Assembly: GCF_002302635.1 (NCBI RefSeq)
Contig: NZ_CP022387.1
Span: 744,001-808,000 of the forward strand
Reading direction: 5' to 3'
From: Capnocytophaga stomatis
Lineage (GTDB): Bacteria > Bacteroidota > Bacteroidia > Flavobacteriales > Flavobacteriaceae
DNA length: 64,000 nt
The position numbers were made by a program, and so were the translations under genes. A model generated the notes under the pieces. The model did not search any database and was not told the origin of the DNA. It saw only the letters and a list, made by a program, of their open reading frames with translations. Shown here in pieces: positions 25,790 through 35,988 of the stretch. How positions within the stretch are numbered: position 1 is the first letter of the stretch; each line of letters opens with the position of its first letter.

Positions 25790-26314
25790 CTATTCGTTTT
25801 CTAATTCTGTAAACAAAGCTTTTAGCTCGGTAGCATCGTGTGGTTTCATTTTTCCTGCAAGTACCAAACTAAGCTGTCTGCGACGTAACGCACCTTCATA
25901 ACGCACCTTTTCAAGTTCTGTTTCCGGCTGAATTTCAGGAACTTTCACAGGACGACCATTTTCATCAACCGCAACAAAAGTATAAATTGCTTCATTTGCT
26001 TTGATTCTTTCTCCCGTGACGTGGTCTTCCACCCAAACATCCAGATAAACTTCCATCGAAGTAGAAAAAGCCCTCGAAATAGAAGCCTCTACAGTTACGA
26101 TGCTTCCTAATTGAATGCTGTGATTAAAAGCAACGTGATTCACGGAAGCAGTTACCGCCAAATGATGAGAATGCCTCTGAGCTGCAATGCTTGCTGCCCT
26201 ATCCATACGTGCCAAAAGCTCCCCACCAAACATATGATGTAGGTGATTGGTTTCTCCGGTTAGTACCAAATCCGTTAAGATAGTACGTGATTCAGATGGT
26301 GTTTTTTTCTGCAT
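25790..26314 (-). CDS. Acyl-CoA thioesterase (hotdog fold)
   Basis: The product is about 174 residues. The single hotdog domain shows the YciA/BACH-type helix and strand GETNHLHHMFGGELLARMDRAA (in parts: NHLHHMFGG, LLARMDRAA), VTASVNHVAFNHSI and EAIYTFVAVDENGRPV. It hydrolyses acyl-CoA esters; chain preference is not readable. The ATG at 26312-26314 is preferred to a TTG three codons upstream. It starts just after the stop of the SPOR-domain gene, so cotranscription is likely. Confidence 0.9.
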   Translation of the reverse strand: MQKKTPSESRTILTDLVLTGETNHLHHMFGGELLARMDRAASIAAQRHSHHLAVTASVNHVAFNHSIQLGSIVTVEASISRAFSTSMEVYLDVWVEDHVTGERIKANEAIYTFVAVDENGRPVKVPEIQPETELEKVRYEGALRRRQLSLVLAGKMKPHDATELKALFTELENE

Positions 26315-26323
26315 ACTTATCAA

Positions 26324-27535
26324 TTACGGATTAACCAAAATCCAACCTCCATCTAATTTTTTCTCGTCTTTTGCTTCTTTTACCTCTTTTTTCAGAGCCT
26401 CTGCTTCTGCCATACTATCAAATCCGGCGTAACTTACTTGGTAAAGCCCTTTTGCATTTTTCCCTATTACAGAAGCATTTTTATATCCCAATTTTTTAAG
26501 TTGCTCCACTCTTGTACGTGCATTTTTCTCTTCTTTGAAAGCACCTGCAATAACTTGGAATTTTTTATTCTTAGTAGAAGAAGTCTCTTTTACAGCCACA
26601 GGAGCTACTTCCTTCTTAACCTCTTTTTTAACTTCTTTTACAACTTCTTTCGGGGTAACAGTCTCTTTTTTAGACTCTTTCACCTGCGGAGTAGTAACTT
26701 CTGTTTTTTGAGAAGAAACCATTTGTTGGCTTGCTTCTGCTTTTGATTTCGAAAGTTCTTTTACCTTCACTGCATTTAACGAAATCGTAGGCAAAGTCAA
26801 AGGGATTGTGAAAGTTGCTTCACTTAGCTTTTGTTGTACTTGCTCTTCAATTTGGCTTTCAGTAATAACTACCTCATTTTGAGCTTCATCTGTAATAATA
26901 GCCTCACCAAAAAGCTTAAACGCACCAAAGGCAAGAAGTCCCAAACCAACAATCGCAATTGCAGTATATGCCAAAAACGGACGCTTTTTAGCTCTTTTCG
27001 GCTCTTCTTTTCGTTGGCGATTTACAAAAGTATTTTCCGTTTTTACTTCTTTTTCAACAGATAAATCTAACGTTGGAGTAATCTGTTTTTCAACCGGCTT
27101 GATAACTTCCTCTACCTCAGCAATTTCGTGAGGAACAAAAGCCGACATCCCGAATGAATCCGTAAGATAATTAACATCTTCAAATACTTCAAAGGCAAGC
27201 CTTCCTTCCGGAGTTTGTCTCAACACACCAATATTATTAAGTGTAAGAGTTTCACCTTGTTGCAAAATCTTTTTCCAACCTTCAACAGTCAAATTAACGT
27301 AATCTTCAACCAAATTATAATCAACTCCTGAGGTTTCAGAAATATATTTAATTAATAATCCGTCATTTGAGTGCAAACTCGCGTTGAACGTAAGCTCACG
27401 TTTTGGCGGAACGAACGTTTTATCCTCAAACAATCTTGCTGATTTTCTGTTGGAAATAAATGCTCCAAACTTCGGAATTATCACACATTGATGCTTATAG
27501 AGTAGCTCTTCAATATATTCATTAAGGTCTTTCAT
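26324..27535 (-). CDS. HU-CCDC81-like and SPOR domain membrane protein
   Basis: The product has 403 residues. The N-terminal 140 residues match the paired HU-like CCDC81 bacterial domains (YKHQCVIIPKFGAFISNRKS, LTFNASLHSNDGLL, LNNIGVLRQTPEGRLAFE). One membrane span lies near residue 195 (FLAYTAIAIVGLGLLAFGAF). A Lys/Glu/Val/Thr-rich linker and a C-terminal SPOR domain (FQVIAGAFKEEKNARTRVEQ) follow. The SPOR end should bind denuded glycan at the division septum, while the HU-like part is cytoplasmic. The gene is typical of Bacteroidota. A TAATTTTG element lies at 27633-27640 on the minus strand. Confidence 0.9.
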   Translation of the reverse strand: MKDLNEYIEELLYKHQCVIIPKFGAFISNRKSARLFEDKTFVPPKRELTFNASLHSNDGLLIKYISETSGVDYNLVEDYVNLTVEGWKKILQQGETLTLNNIGVLRQTPEGRLAFEVFEDVNYLTDSFGMSAFVPHEIAEVEEVIKPVEKQITPTLDLSVEKEVKTENTFVNRQRKEEPKRAKKRPFLAYTAIAIVGLGLLAFGAFKLFGEAIITDEAQNEVVITESQIEEQVQQKLSEATFTIPLTLPTISLNAVKVKELSKSKAEASQQMVSSQKTEVTTPQVKESKKETVTPKEVVKEVKKEVKKEVAPVAVKETSSTKNKKFQVIAGAFKEEKNARTRVEQLKKLGYKNASVIGKNAKGLYQVSYAGFDSMAEAEALKKEVKEAKDEKKLDGGWILVNP

Positions 27536-27699
27536 AACTACATAAATTTTAAGTTACTATAAATTAAGTCCATAACCAATGGAAAGTCAAAGGTATATAT
27601 TTTTTTTATCTCCAACAAATTTATTTTTAGAACAAAATTATAAATCATTAAATATCAGAAACATAAATGATTCCATTTAATAAAATTTGTCCATTATAG

Positions 27700-27771
27700 T
27701 GACCTCGCCAAGAATCGAACTTGGATCAAAAGTTTAGGAAACTTCTATTCTATCCGTTGAACTACGAGGCC
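27700..27771 (-). tRNA. tRNA-Arg (anticodon CCT)
   Basis: On the minus strand a full cloverleaf can be drawn. The acceptor stem is GGCCTCG / CGAGGTC (one G-T pair) and the D arm is GTTC / GAAT. The anticodon arm has loop TTCCTAA giving anticodon CCT, and the T arm contains GTTCGATTC. It reads AGG codons. CCA is not encoded. It lies in the 394-bp gap between the SPOR gene and the VPS10-like gene. Confidence 0.95.
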
Positions 27772-27856
27772 TTTTTTCTTAAACTTGAGGACAAAAATAA
27801 TCTTTTTTTTTGAAAGTTTTAAGATTTCTTGAACTTTTCCATAAATATATTTTCCT

Positions 27857-27864
27857 TAACTTTG
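27857..27864 (+). promoter_or_regulatory. Promoter -7 element of VPS10-like gene
   Basis: TAACTTTG with TTG at 27829-27831 (25-bp spacer, somewhat long). It lies 65 bp before the chosen ATG at 27930 and inside the longer open frame, arguing against the upstream start. Confidence 0.45.
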
Positions 27865-27929
27865 CAGGTTGGTACGAAAAACATTATATTTCAATCTTTT
27901 TAACCCTTTATAAATTTATTTTCAATACT

Positions 27930-30659
27930 ATGAAACACCTTTTTTCAGCTTTTTTCACAGTATTTTCTCTTGCTCTTTCTGCACAAGAAACACTTCCTCT
28001 TTCAATTCGGCAAAAAGCGGAATTGAAGGAAAAATCGTGGGTAAAAGAAACTCCTTTTGAAAGAATTCACGCCGCTGATATTGGCAACAAAATCAACACT
28101 TTTAGCGTGAATACTTACAATGCAAATGAAGTTATTATCGCTCCAAATTCGGGTGGACTTTGGCACAGCCAAAACGGTGGAGAAACTTTCGAATTTATTT
28201 TTGAAAACCAACCTACACAACAAATTAGTGCCTTGGCAGTGGAATGGAAAACGGGAGTAATCTGGGTAGGAACACCTTACGGATTGTTTGCTTCCCTTGA
28301 CAAAGGTAAAACTTGGGAATTCAAAGGATTAGCCTCTTCACAAAATATCAGTTCCATCACCATTAATCCTAAAAACACAGAAGAAGTTGTAGTAGGAGTA
28401 CTTGGAAATCAGTATAATGCAGATGAAAAAAGAGGAATTTTCAAAACCAATGACGGAGGGAAAACTTGGCAGCATAAACTCTTCATCGGGACGCGTGCCG
28501 GCGTCCGACAAATTGTAGCGACCAATAACGGCAACACTCTTTTTGCTTCTGTTTGGCATCCTGAAGATTCTTACTGGGAATCAAAACCTTACGGAAATTT
28601 AAGTTGTATATACAAAAGTAGTAACGGAGGCGAAAGCTGGAATAAAATAACGCAATCCAACGGCTTTCTCAATGGAAATTTCGTAGGAAAAATAGGTTTG
28701 GCTGTTTACGACCAAAACACGATTTATGCCGTTGTGGATAATCGCTCTGTAAAAACAAGAAATTCCGCTTCAAAAAGTGTGGATAGAATAACAAAAATTC
28801 ACCTTTCTGACCGAGATTTTGAAACTATGAGCAAGTCCGATTTTCTAAATTTGGATGATAATCAGCTCGACGCTTTCCTACATAATATAGGTTTGAACGA
28901 AAAATATACTGCCGTAAATCTGAAAAATATGATTTCCGCAGAAATCACCTCTCCTTCAAGACTTTTTTCTTTCTTAGGAGCTAAACATCAGGAAGTTGTG
29001 GGAGCAGAAGTTTATTTTAGCAATGACGGAGGAACTTCTTGGGGAAAAACGCATTCAAATCCGCTAAACGACACTTTCTATCAAAACGGAGATGATTTTG
29101 CGAGCATCACAGTAAATCCTGCAAATAAAAATCATATATTCATCGGTGGCTTTCCGCTTTTAGAATCAGTTGATGGAGGAAAATCTTGGAGAAATAAACA
29201 TTCTATTTCTCTTCAAAATGGATTTTATCAAATCCATTATCAATTAAATACTCTTTTTGCGACAACCAGAAACGGTTTTTCGATTTCGTACGACAATGGC
29301 AAAAATTGGTCTTTTAAAAATGCTCCTCAATCGGCTTCCTTTGATAAAATTGTATACGATAAAAACAAAAACACTTTCTATTTGGCAGGAGAACAAGGCA
29401 TTTTGATGAAAAATAACTCGCAATGGAATAGAATTCTGCCTCAATCACAAGTTATTTCAGGAAATAAACTATATGTAGGAGCAGAAAATGGTAGTTTTTA
29501 TGACTTTGATGATAATAAAAACGTACTAAATCCGCTGGGTTCAATGTATTTTGCAGAAAATAAAGCTCCTTTACGATTTGGAAAGCGAACTCCTTTACTC
29601 ATTTCGCCTCAAAACAGTGATATTTTATACGCGGGAAGCAACAAACTGCACATTTCAATGGACAAAGGTAAAAACTGGCGTACTATTTCAGGCGATTTAA
29701 CCAATGGCGATAAAAAAGGAAACAAAGCTTACGGAACTATTTCTTCCATCGCGGAATCTCCTTTCCTTTTCGGGTTGATTTACACAGGAAGCGATGACGG
29801 AATGATTCACGTATCAAACAACGGAGGCGTTTCTTGGCAAATGATTTATAATGCTTTTCCTAAACCATTAAATGTAAACAATTTAGTAGCTTCAAAACAC
29901 AATCGCAACAGAGTCATTGCCACCCTTAAAAGTACCGATGAAAATAATCGTGAGCCTTTCATTTTCTTAAGCAATGATTTGGGAAAAAGCTGGACGGAAA
30001 TTCGTTCCGATTTGCCTGAAAGCAGAATCAACGTTATTAAAGAAGACCCTAAAAATGAGCAAATTTTGTATGTAGGCACTAATGATGGGCTTTATGTTTC
30101 TTTCAATTTGGGAGAAAGCTGGCATCCTTTTGTTAAAAATTTGCCAGAAACAGGAATTTTAGATATTTTTATAGATGAAAATAGTGGCGAAATGCTCGTT
30201 TCCACTGAAGGAAGCGGTGTTTATAAAACTTCTGTTAGCATTCTGCAAGACCTTCGTGCTGCAATCATAGCACAAGATTTTTATCCGTTGCAAGAAAAAA
30301 TTCGTGTGGCACATTCACCGCTCTGGGGAAATACTTGGAATGAATGGGAAAAAGCGACTTCTCCAGAAATCCATTTTTACGGATTTGCCGCAAAAGAAGA
30401 CTTACCTGTAAGCGTGAAAATAATGAAAGGAAAAGCAACATTGCAGTCTTTCACATACAAAACCAACAAGGGATTCAACTATATTCCTTACGATTTAACT
30501 ATCTCAGATGTAGGAAAATTAATGTATGAAAAAAGTTTGCAAAGACTGATTTTGACTGCTTCCGTTGATAAAAAATACTATCTTCCGAAAGGAAAATACA
30601 AAATAGTTTTCAGTATTGGAGATGGCTTTGAGGAAGAAAGAGAGCTTGAAATTTATTAA
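27930..30659 (+). CDS. Secreted VPS10/BNR-repeat beta-propeller protein
   Basis: The product has 909 residues with a signal peptide (LFSAFFTVFSLALSAQ). Many Asp-box/BNR-type repeats follow (SQNGGETFEF, SLDKGKTWEF, TNDGGKTWQH, SSNGGESWNK, SNDGGTSWGK, SMDKGKNWRT, SNDLGKSWTE). They build a large beta-propeller of the VPS10/sortilin-like family. A C-terminal beta-rich region follows residue 800. Bacteroidota relatives are annotated as glycosyl hydrolases without proof. It is secreted or surface-bound, and there is no obvious T9SS C-terminal domain. The ATG at 27930 is chosen because it begins the signal peptide. Confidence 0.88.
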   Translation: MKHLFSAFFTVFSLALSAQETLPLSIRQKAELKEKSWVKETPFERIHAADIGNKINTFSVNTYNANEVIIAPNSGGLWHSQNGGETFEFIFENQPTQQISALAVEWKTGVIWVGTPYGLFASLDKGKTWEFKGLASSQNISSITINPKNTEEVVVGVLGNQYNADEKRGIFKTNDGGKTWQHKLFIGTRAGVRQIVATNNGNTLFASVWHPEDSYWESKPYGNLSCIYKSSNGGESWNKITQSNGFLNGNFVGKIGLAVYDQNTIYAVVDNRSVKTRNSASKSVDRITKIHLSDRDFETMSKSDFLNLDDNQLDAFLHNIGLNEKYTAVNLKNMISAEITSPSRLFSFLGAKHQEVVGAEVYFSNDGGTSWGKTHSNPLNDTFYQNGDDFASITVNPANKNHIFIGGFPLLESVDGGKSWRNKHSISLQNGFYQIHYQLNTLFATTRNGFSISYDNGKNWSFKNAPQSASFDKIVYDKNKNTFYLAGEQGILMKNNSQWNRILPQSQVISGNKLYVGAENGSFYDFDDNKNVLNPLGSMYFAENKAPLRFGKRTPLLISPQNSDILYAGSNKLHISMDKGKNWRTISGDLTNGDKKGNKAYGTISSIAESPFLFGLIYTGSDDGMIHVSNNGGVSWQMIYNAFPKPLNVNNLVASKHNRNRVIATLKSTDENNREPFIFLSNDLGKSWTEIRSDLPESRINVIKEDPKNEQILYVGTNDGLYVSFNLGESWHPFVKNLPETGILDIFIDENSGEMLVSTEGSGVYKTSVSILQDLRAAIIAQDFYPLQEKIRVAHSPLWGNTWNEWEKATSPEIHFYGFAAKEDLPVSVKIMKGKATLQSFTYKTNKGFNYIPYDLTISDVGKLMYEKSLQRLILTASVDKKYYLPKGKYKIVFSIGDGFEEERELEIY

Positions 30660-30662
30660 TTG

Positions 30663-30703
30663 AAAAAGGCAAGATTAGTTAAGTTAACTAATCTTGCCTT
30701 TTT
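30663..30703. terminator. Bidirectional terminator between VPS10-like gene and hisS
   Basis: AAAAAGGCAAGATTAGTTAA and its near-perfect inverse form a long stem with A- and T-runs at the sides, at a convergent gene end. Confidence 0.92.
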
Positions 30704-30708
30704 TCTTT

Positions 30709-32085
30709 TTATTTGAATATTTCTTTTTTTACTTCACTTATTAAATATTCTTTTTGCTCTCCTGTTTTCATATTTTTCAGAATGAAACTTTCTTTTTCGC
30801 ATTCCGATTCGCCAATTAAAACCACAAAAGGAATATTTCGTTTATCGGCATATGCCATTTGCTTTTTCATTTTTGCCGATTCAGGATATAATTCCGATTT
30901 TTTGCCCAAAGAACGTAATTTTTGAATGAGTTTTAGGCTCTGTAAGGCTTCTTTTTCTCCGAAATTGATACATAATACATCCAAAGTGTCGCCAATTTCT
31001 TCCGGAAATAGGTTTAATTCTTCCATTACTAGGCAAATACGGTCTAATCCGAAGGAAATTCCCACACCACTGATGCCTTTAAGTCCGAAAATGCTGGTAA
31101 GGTCATCATATCGACCGCCACCACCTATCGAACCCATTGCAATTCCCTCAGGAGCAGCAACTTCAAAGATGGCTCCCGTGTAATAATTTAGCCCTCGAGC
31201 AAGAGTTACATCCAAATCCAAAACAGCGGTTTGTAACGATAAATGATTTATAGCTTTTTCGATAAACTCCAGTTCTTCAATACCTTTTTTGCCTGTTTCA
31301 GAATCTTTTAGAATCTCTTTCAGAAGATTTATTTTCTCGGAAAAACTGCCTCCAAGACTAAAAATCGGACTTATTTTTTCAATCGCCTGCTCGGAAATTC
31401 CTTTGGAAAGCATTTCTTTTACAACACCTTCTTGCCCGATTTTATCCAATTTATCCAAAGCCACCGTAAAATCAATCAATTTTTCACTTTCACCGATAAC
31501 CTCAGCAAAACCACTCAATATTTTTCGGTTATTGATTTTTATAGTTACTCCTTTCAAATTCAGCGAGGTAAAAACAGAATCATACAGCTGTACAAACTCC
31601 ACTTCCTGCCAAAGACTGTTGCTTCCCACCACATCGGCATCGCATTGGTAAAACTCACGGAAACGCCCCTTTTGCGGACGGTCGGCACGCCAAACCGGCT
31701 GAATTTGAAAACGTTTGAACGGAAAAGTGATGTCGTTCTGATGCTGAACCACATACCGAGCAAAAGGTACGGTAAGGTCATAACGCAACGCCTTTTCGCA
31801 AATCTGTGGAGTGAGTTTGCCCACGTTTTTAGTTTCCCAATCGATAGTGTTCACTTTTTCAGCAAAATTTCCGGAATTTAAAATTTTGAAAATCAGTCGG
31901 TCACCTTCTTCTCCGTATTTTCCCATTAACGTTTCGTAATTTTCAAAACTCGGAGTTTCAATGGGTTGGAAACCAAATTTCACAAATTCGGCTCGTATTT
32001 TATCTATAATGTAGTTGCGTTTTGCTAATTCTGTTGGGGAAAAATCCCTCGTTCCTTTGGGTAAGCTGGGTTTTTGTACTGCCAT
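30709..32085 (-). CDS. hisS: Histidine-tRNA ligase
   Basis: The product has 458 residues, a class II synthetase. It begins with [20 protein letters not shown], has [12 protein letters not shown] and [20 protein letters not shown] (motif 2), and the HisRS-specific [15 protein letters not shown] with [17 protein letters not shown]. Motif 3 is [11 protein letters not shown]. The anticodon-binding domain is at the C-terminus. TAACTTTG at 32113-32120 on the minus strand is a probable promoter element. Confidence 0.96.
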   Translation of the reverse strand: MAVQKPSLPKGTRDFSPTELAKRNYIIDKIRAEFVKFGFQPIETPSFENYETLMGKYGEEGDRLIFKILNSGNFAEKVNTIDWETKNVGKLTPQICEKALRYDLTVPFARYVVQHQNDITFPFKRFQIQPVWRADRPQKGRFREFYQCDADVVGSNSLWQEVEFVQLYDSVFTSLNLKGVTIKINNRKILSGFAEVIGESEKLIDFTVALDKLDKIGQEGVVKEMLSKGISEQAIEKISPIFSLGGSFSEKINLLKEILKDSETGKKGIEELEFIEKAINHLSLQTAVLDLDVTLARGLNYYTGAIFEVAAPEGIAMGSIGGGGRYDDLTSIFGLKGISGVGISFGLDRICLVMEELNLFPEEIGDTLDVLCINFGEKEALQSLKLIQKLRSLGKKSELYPESAKMKKQMAYADKRNIPFVVLIGESECEKESFILKNMKTGEQKEYLISEVKKEIFK

Positions 32086-32161
32086 AAATTTCTTATCTTA
32101 ACAAACAAGTGGCAAAGTTAATAATTTAATTTGAAAAGCTCCGAATTGGTTAATTTTTCAT

Positions 32162-32169
32162 TACCTTTG
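32162..32169 (+). promoter_or_regulatory. Promoter -7 element of the zinc metalloprotease gene
   Basis: TACCTTTG fits TAnnTTTG and lies 44 bp before the ATG, with no clear -33 box. Confidence 0.4.
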
Positions 32170-32213
32170 TCGGGATTTAACAAATTCATTTTACACAACC
32201 AAACATATTATTT

Positions 32214-34703
32214 ATGCGTAAATTAACATTGTACTTTTCCGCATTGCTTTTGCTATTTTCTGTAAATGAAGCAAATGCACAGCTTTTCAAAAGTAAAAAG
32301 AAAAAAGCCCAAATTGAGGCTGAAGCCAAGAAAAAAGCCGAAGCAGCTAAACCCAAAGGCTTCGATGCTGTTATCCCAAAAACGGCAAAAACCACACAAG
32401 GATTGTTCACCGTTCATAAAGTGAACGACAAGTATTTCTACCAAATTCCCGATTCATTATTGGGTAAAGAAATGCTGATGGTTACTCGTATTTCTAAAAC
32501 CGCAACAGGCATTGGTTTTGGAGGGGAAGAAGCTAACAATCAGGTAATCCGTTGGGAAAAGAAAGACAAAAAAATATTGGTGAGAATGGTCTCACATAGT
32601 ATTATTGCCAGCGATAGTTTGCCTATTTACGAGGCAGTTATCAACTCAAACGTGGAACCCATTTTGGCAAGTTTCGACATTAAAACACGAGGGAAAGACA
32701 GTATTTCATCGGTTATTGAAATCAACGAACTTTTTGAAAAAGACACTAAACCTTTCGGATTATCAGAACATTACCGAAAACAATACAAAGTTGGAGGCTT
32801 AGATACCAAACGAAGTTTTATCGAGCGAGTAAAAACTTTTCCTAAAAACGTTGAAGTACGTAGCATCAAAACCTATAATGCTACCGAACCGCCCGCCCGT
32901 ACCAGTCGCATTGCGGGAATCGTAACCGTGGAAATCAACAACTCAATGATTCTGCTTCCTGAAAATCCGATGAAACGCAGATATTTCGACGAGCGTGTGG
33001 GTTGGTTTACCACCAGCCAAACCGATTACGGGCTTCCTGTACAAAAAACAAAATCAGTTACTTATCTTGACCGTTGGCGATTGGAAGTAAAAGATGAAGA
33101 CATCGAAAAATTCAAACGTGGCGAACTTGTTGAACCTAAAAAACCTATCGTTTATTACATCGACCGAGCTACACCAAAAGAATGGGCTCCGTACATAAAA
33201 CAAGGTATCGAAGACTGGCAAAAAGCCTTTGAAGCAGCAGGATTTAAAAATGCAATCATCGCCAAAGACCCGCCAAGCAAAGAAGAAGACCCCGATTGGG
33301 ACCCTGACGATATGCGTTATTCTGTGGTGCGTTACTTGGCGTCGCCCATACCGAATGCTAACGGTCCGCATATTAGCGACCCACGTACAGGCGAAATCTT
33401 AAATGCCAACATCAACTGGTATCATAACGTAATGACGCTGCTTCGCAATTGGTTTTTCGTGCAAACGGCAGCCATCAATCCTGATGCTCAAAAACCGGAA
33501 TTTAAAACGGAAATTATGGGTCGTTTGATTCGATTTGTGTCTTCGCACGAAGTAGGTCACACCCTCGGATTGCCTCATAATATGGGAAGTAGCCACGCTT
33601 ATCCTGTGGATTCGTTGCGTTCGGCTTCTTTCACCAAGAAACACGGAACAGCTCCTTCTATTATGGATTATGCTCGATTCAATTACATTGCTCAACCTGA
33701 GGATAAAGGCGTGGCTTTGATGCCCGAAATCGGGATTTATGACAAATATTCCATCGCTTGGGGATATCGCCCTATCTTGGATAAATCTGCCGAAGAAGAA
33801 AAAGAAATTCTAAACCAATGGATTTTAAAACACGCCGGCGACCCGCTCTATCGCTTTGGACATCAGCAAGTAGGACACATAGTTGACCCAAGTTCGCAAT
33901 CGGAGGATTTAGGAGATGACGCAATGAAAGCAAGCACGTACGGAATTGCCAACCTCAAACGTATCGCTTCGAATTTGATAAATTGGACAACCAAAGACGG
34001 AGAAACTTACGAGGAATTAAAAACCCTTTACGGACAAGTTTTAGGGCAATATCGACTTTACATCGGGCACGTTTCGGCTAACGTTGGGGGCGTTTACGAG
34101 CATTACAAAACTGCTGACCAACCCGGTGAAGTGTACGTTTATGTTGAGAAAGACATTCAGAAAAAAGCAGTTCAATTCCTTAATAAAGAAGTGTTTAAAA
34201 CCCCTTCTTGGCTTATTGATAATGCCATTATCAAACGTATTGAATATGCGGGAACTTTGGAGCGTATCAAAAACATACAGGCCGTTGGTTTATCGCATTT
34301 GTTAGATGTTGCCCGACTACATCGAGTTATTGAAAATGAAGCTCTTAACGGAGAAAAAGCCTACAAAATTACCGAATTGATGAATGACATTCGCAAAGGA
34401 GTATGGACAGAACTTACAACGGGAGCAAAAATAGATGCCTACCGCAGAAACTTGCAGCGTTCGCACGTGGAAATTTTAGGAAGAATATTACTGGAAACCA
34501 AACCTTTATCTCCTGCTCCACCAAGCCCGTATTTCAAAGGAACGAGTGCCAATGCACACACTTCGGACATAAAAGCTGCCGTTCGTGCTGAACTTTCACA
34601 AATCCGCACAATGGCTCGCTCGGCATCTTCGGCAGATGTTATGACCAAAAATCATCTGAAAGACATCGTTGCCCGTATCGATAAGTTGTTCGAAACGAAA
34701 TAA
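32214..34703 (+). CDS. Zinc-dependent metalloprotease (DUF5117/DUF5118 family)
   Basis: The product has 829 residues with a signal peptide (YFSALLLLFSVNEANAQ). A Lys/Ala-rich stretch follows, then DUF5118- and DUF5117-like regions (about 45-300). The metzincin-type core carries HEVGHTLGLPHN near residue 445, giving three zinc ligands and the catalytic Glu, followed by SIMDYARFNY with the expected Met. An exported or periplasmic/outer-membrane endopeptidase is expected. Substrates are unknown. Bacteroidota often hold several copies. Confidence 0.9.
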   Translation: MRKLTLYFSALLLLFSVNEANAQLFKSKKKKAQIEAEAKKKAEAAKPKGFDAVIPKTAKTTQGLFTVHKVNDKYFYQIPDSLLGKEMLMVTRISKTATGIGFGGEEANNQVIRWEKKDKKILVRMVSHSIIASDSLPIYEAVINSNVEPILASFDIKTRGKDSISSVIEINELFEKDTKPFGLSEHYRKQYKVGGLDTKRSFIERVKTFPKNVEVRSIKTYNATEPPARTSRIAGIVTVEINNSMILLPENPMKRRYFDERVGWFTTSQTDYGLPVQKTKSVTYLDRWRLEVKDEDIEKFKRGELVEPKKPIVYYIDRATPKEWAPYIKQGIEDWQKAFEAAGFKNAIIAKDPPSKEEDPDWDPDDMRYSVVRYLASPIPNANGPHISDPRTGEILNANINWYHNVMTLLRNWFFVQTAAINPDAQKPEFKTEIMGRLIRFVSSHEVGHTLGLPHNMGSSHAYPVDSLRSASFTKKHGTAPSIMDYARFNYIAQPEDKGVALMPEIGIYDKYSIAWGYRPILDKSAEEEKEILNQWILKHAGDPLYRFGHQQVGHIVDPSSQSEDLGDDAMKASTYGIANLKRIASNLINWTTKDGETYEELKTLYGQVLGQYRLYIGHVSANVGGVYEHYKTADQPGEVYVYVEKDIQKKAVQFLNKEVFKTPSWLIDNAIIKRIEYAGTLERIKNIQAVGLSHLLDVARLHRVIENEALNGEKAYKITELMNDIRKGVWTELTTGAKIDAYRRNLQRSHVEILGRILLETKPLSPAPPSPYFKGTSANAHTSDIKAAVRAELSQIRTMARSASSADVMTKNHLKDIVARIDKLFETK

Positions 34704-34720
34704 CAGCACGTAATTTTTCT

Positions 34721-34772
34721 AAAAAGGAATTATTAATTTGTATTAATTCAGATTAATAATTCCTTTTTTTAT
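34721..34772 (+). terminator. Terminator after metalloprotease gene
   Basis: AAAAAGGAATTATTAAT pairs with ATTAATAATTCCTTTTT across a short loop, followed by more T residues. Confidence 0.88.
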
Positions 34773-34813
34773 TTTTTTCTGACAAAAAATAATTTTTTCT
34801 CATTTCAAAATGG

Positions 34814-34821
34814 TATATTTG
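34814..34821 (+). promoter_or_regulatory. Promoter -7 element of rluB
   Basis: TATATTTG, 66 bp before the ATG; fits TAnnTTTG. Confidence 0.45.
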
Positions 34822-34887
34822 CATCCTTTAGAAGCATTTAATTTAAAATATCAATCTCCAAAATAATCATAATAAATAGAGAAACTT

Positions 34888-35952
34888 ATGGAAAATAAAA
34901 AGTATTCCAGCAGAGAAAATTCAAATTCACAACGCACCAATAACTACAAGAAAAAAACTTATTCAAGCAACTTCAAAAAGGAATACAATAGCAATTCCTC
35001 TGAGAATTCTGACTACAAACCAAAATCAAACAATTTCAGAAAGAACAATAACAATCGATTTTCTTCTGAAAAAACAGAAACGAGTTCTTATAAAAAAACA
35101 TATAATCCTAATTTTAAAGAAGATTCAGGACGAAAAAAGACTTATAATCCTAATTTCAAAAAGAATAACGATTATAAAAAGCCTTTTATTAAGAAAAATT
35201 ACAACACTAACGCCGAAAGTGAAGCTCCAACGCCTGTAAATACAGAAATTCGATTGAATAAATTCATCGCAGATGCCGGAATTTGTTCTCGAAGAAACGC
35301 TGATATTTATATTTCATCGGGAAATGTTGAAGTGAACGGAGAAGTGATGACAACGTTAGGATACCGCGTAAAACCTACGGATATCGTAAAATTTGACGGA
35401 AAAGTAATCACTTCCGAGAAAAAGGAATACATTTTGCTGAACAAACCTAAAGGATTCATTACAACCACAAACGACGAAAAAGGACGAAAAACGGTAATGG
35501 ATTTGGTAACCAATGCCACAACGGCTCGCATATTGCCTGTCGGGCGTTTGGACAGACCAACAACCGGGCTTCTGCTACTTACAAACGATGGTGAATTAGC
35601 CAAAAAATTGACGCATCCAACCCACGGAGTGCGAAAAATATATCACGTGGTACTTGATAGAAAGCTGGATTACAAGGATTTGATAAAAATTGAAGAAGGA
35701 ATTGAGCTTGAAGACGGATTTATCCAAGTTGATGAAATTAGCTATGTGAATGACAAACCTAAAAATGAAATCGGGGTGAAGATTCACAGTGGAAGAAATC
35801 GTATCGTTCGTCGTATTTTTGAGCATTTAGGCTACAATGTTGAAAAATTAGATCGTGTTGTTTTTGCAGGATTGACGAAAAAAGATCTTCCTCGCGGACA
35901 TTGGAGAAGACTAACTCAACAAGAAATTATAAACTTGAAAAATATAAAATAA
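34888..35952 (+). CDS. rluB: 23S rRNA pseudouridine synthase, RluB/RsuA type, with disordered N-terminal tail
   Basis: The product has 354 residues. Residues 1-115 are low-complexity, rich in Asn, Lys and Ser, with direct repeats (KKTYNPNFKED, KKTYNPNFKKN). An S4 RNA-binding domain follows (IRLNKFIADAGICSRRNADI). The catalytic domain has PVGRLDRPTTGLLLLTNDGE with the catalytic Asp, and RNRIVRRIFEHLGY near the end. It should modify 23S rRNA (position 2605 in E. coli). The tail may help RNA binding; such tails are common in Bacteroidota homologues. Confidence 0.92.
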   Translation: MENKKYSSRENSNSQRTNNYKKKTYSSNFKKEYNSNSSENSDYKPKSNNFRKNNNNRFSSEKTETSSYKKTYNPNFKEDSGRKKTYNPNFKKNNDYKKPFIKKNYNTNAESEAPTPVNTEIRLNKFIADAGICSRRNADIYISSGNVEVNGEVMTTLGYRVKPTDIVKFDGKVITSEKKEYILLNKPKGFITTTNDEKGRKTVMDLVTNATTARILPVGRLDRPTTGLLLLTNDGELAKKLTHPTHGVRKIYHVVLDRKLDYKDLIKIEEGIELEDGFIQVDEISYVNDKPKNEIGVKIHSGRNRIVRRIFEHLGYNVEKLDRVVFAGLTKKDLPRGHWRRLTQQEIINLKNIK

Positions 35953-35956
35953 ATAT

Positions 35957-35988
35957 GAAAGAGTTGCTAAAAATAAGCAACTCTTTTT
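35957..35988. terminator. Bidirectional terminator between rluB and the TrmH-type gene
   Basis: AAAGAGTTGCT / AGCAACTCTTT stem with flanking A- and T-runs at a convergent end. Confidence 0.88.

Noticed and set aside
27810-27929. Upstream in-frame start of the VPS10-like gene
   Set aside because: It would span the promoter element and bury the signal peptide 40 residues inside the protein.
31432-31881. 149-codon plus-strand frame inside hisS
   Set aside because: Antisense shadow of a well-conserved synthetase; no start signals.
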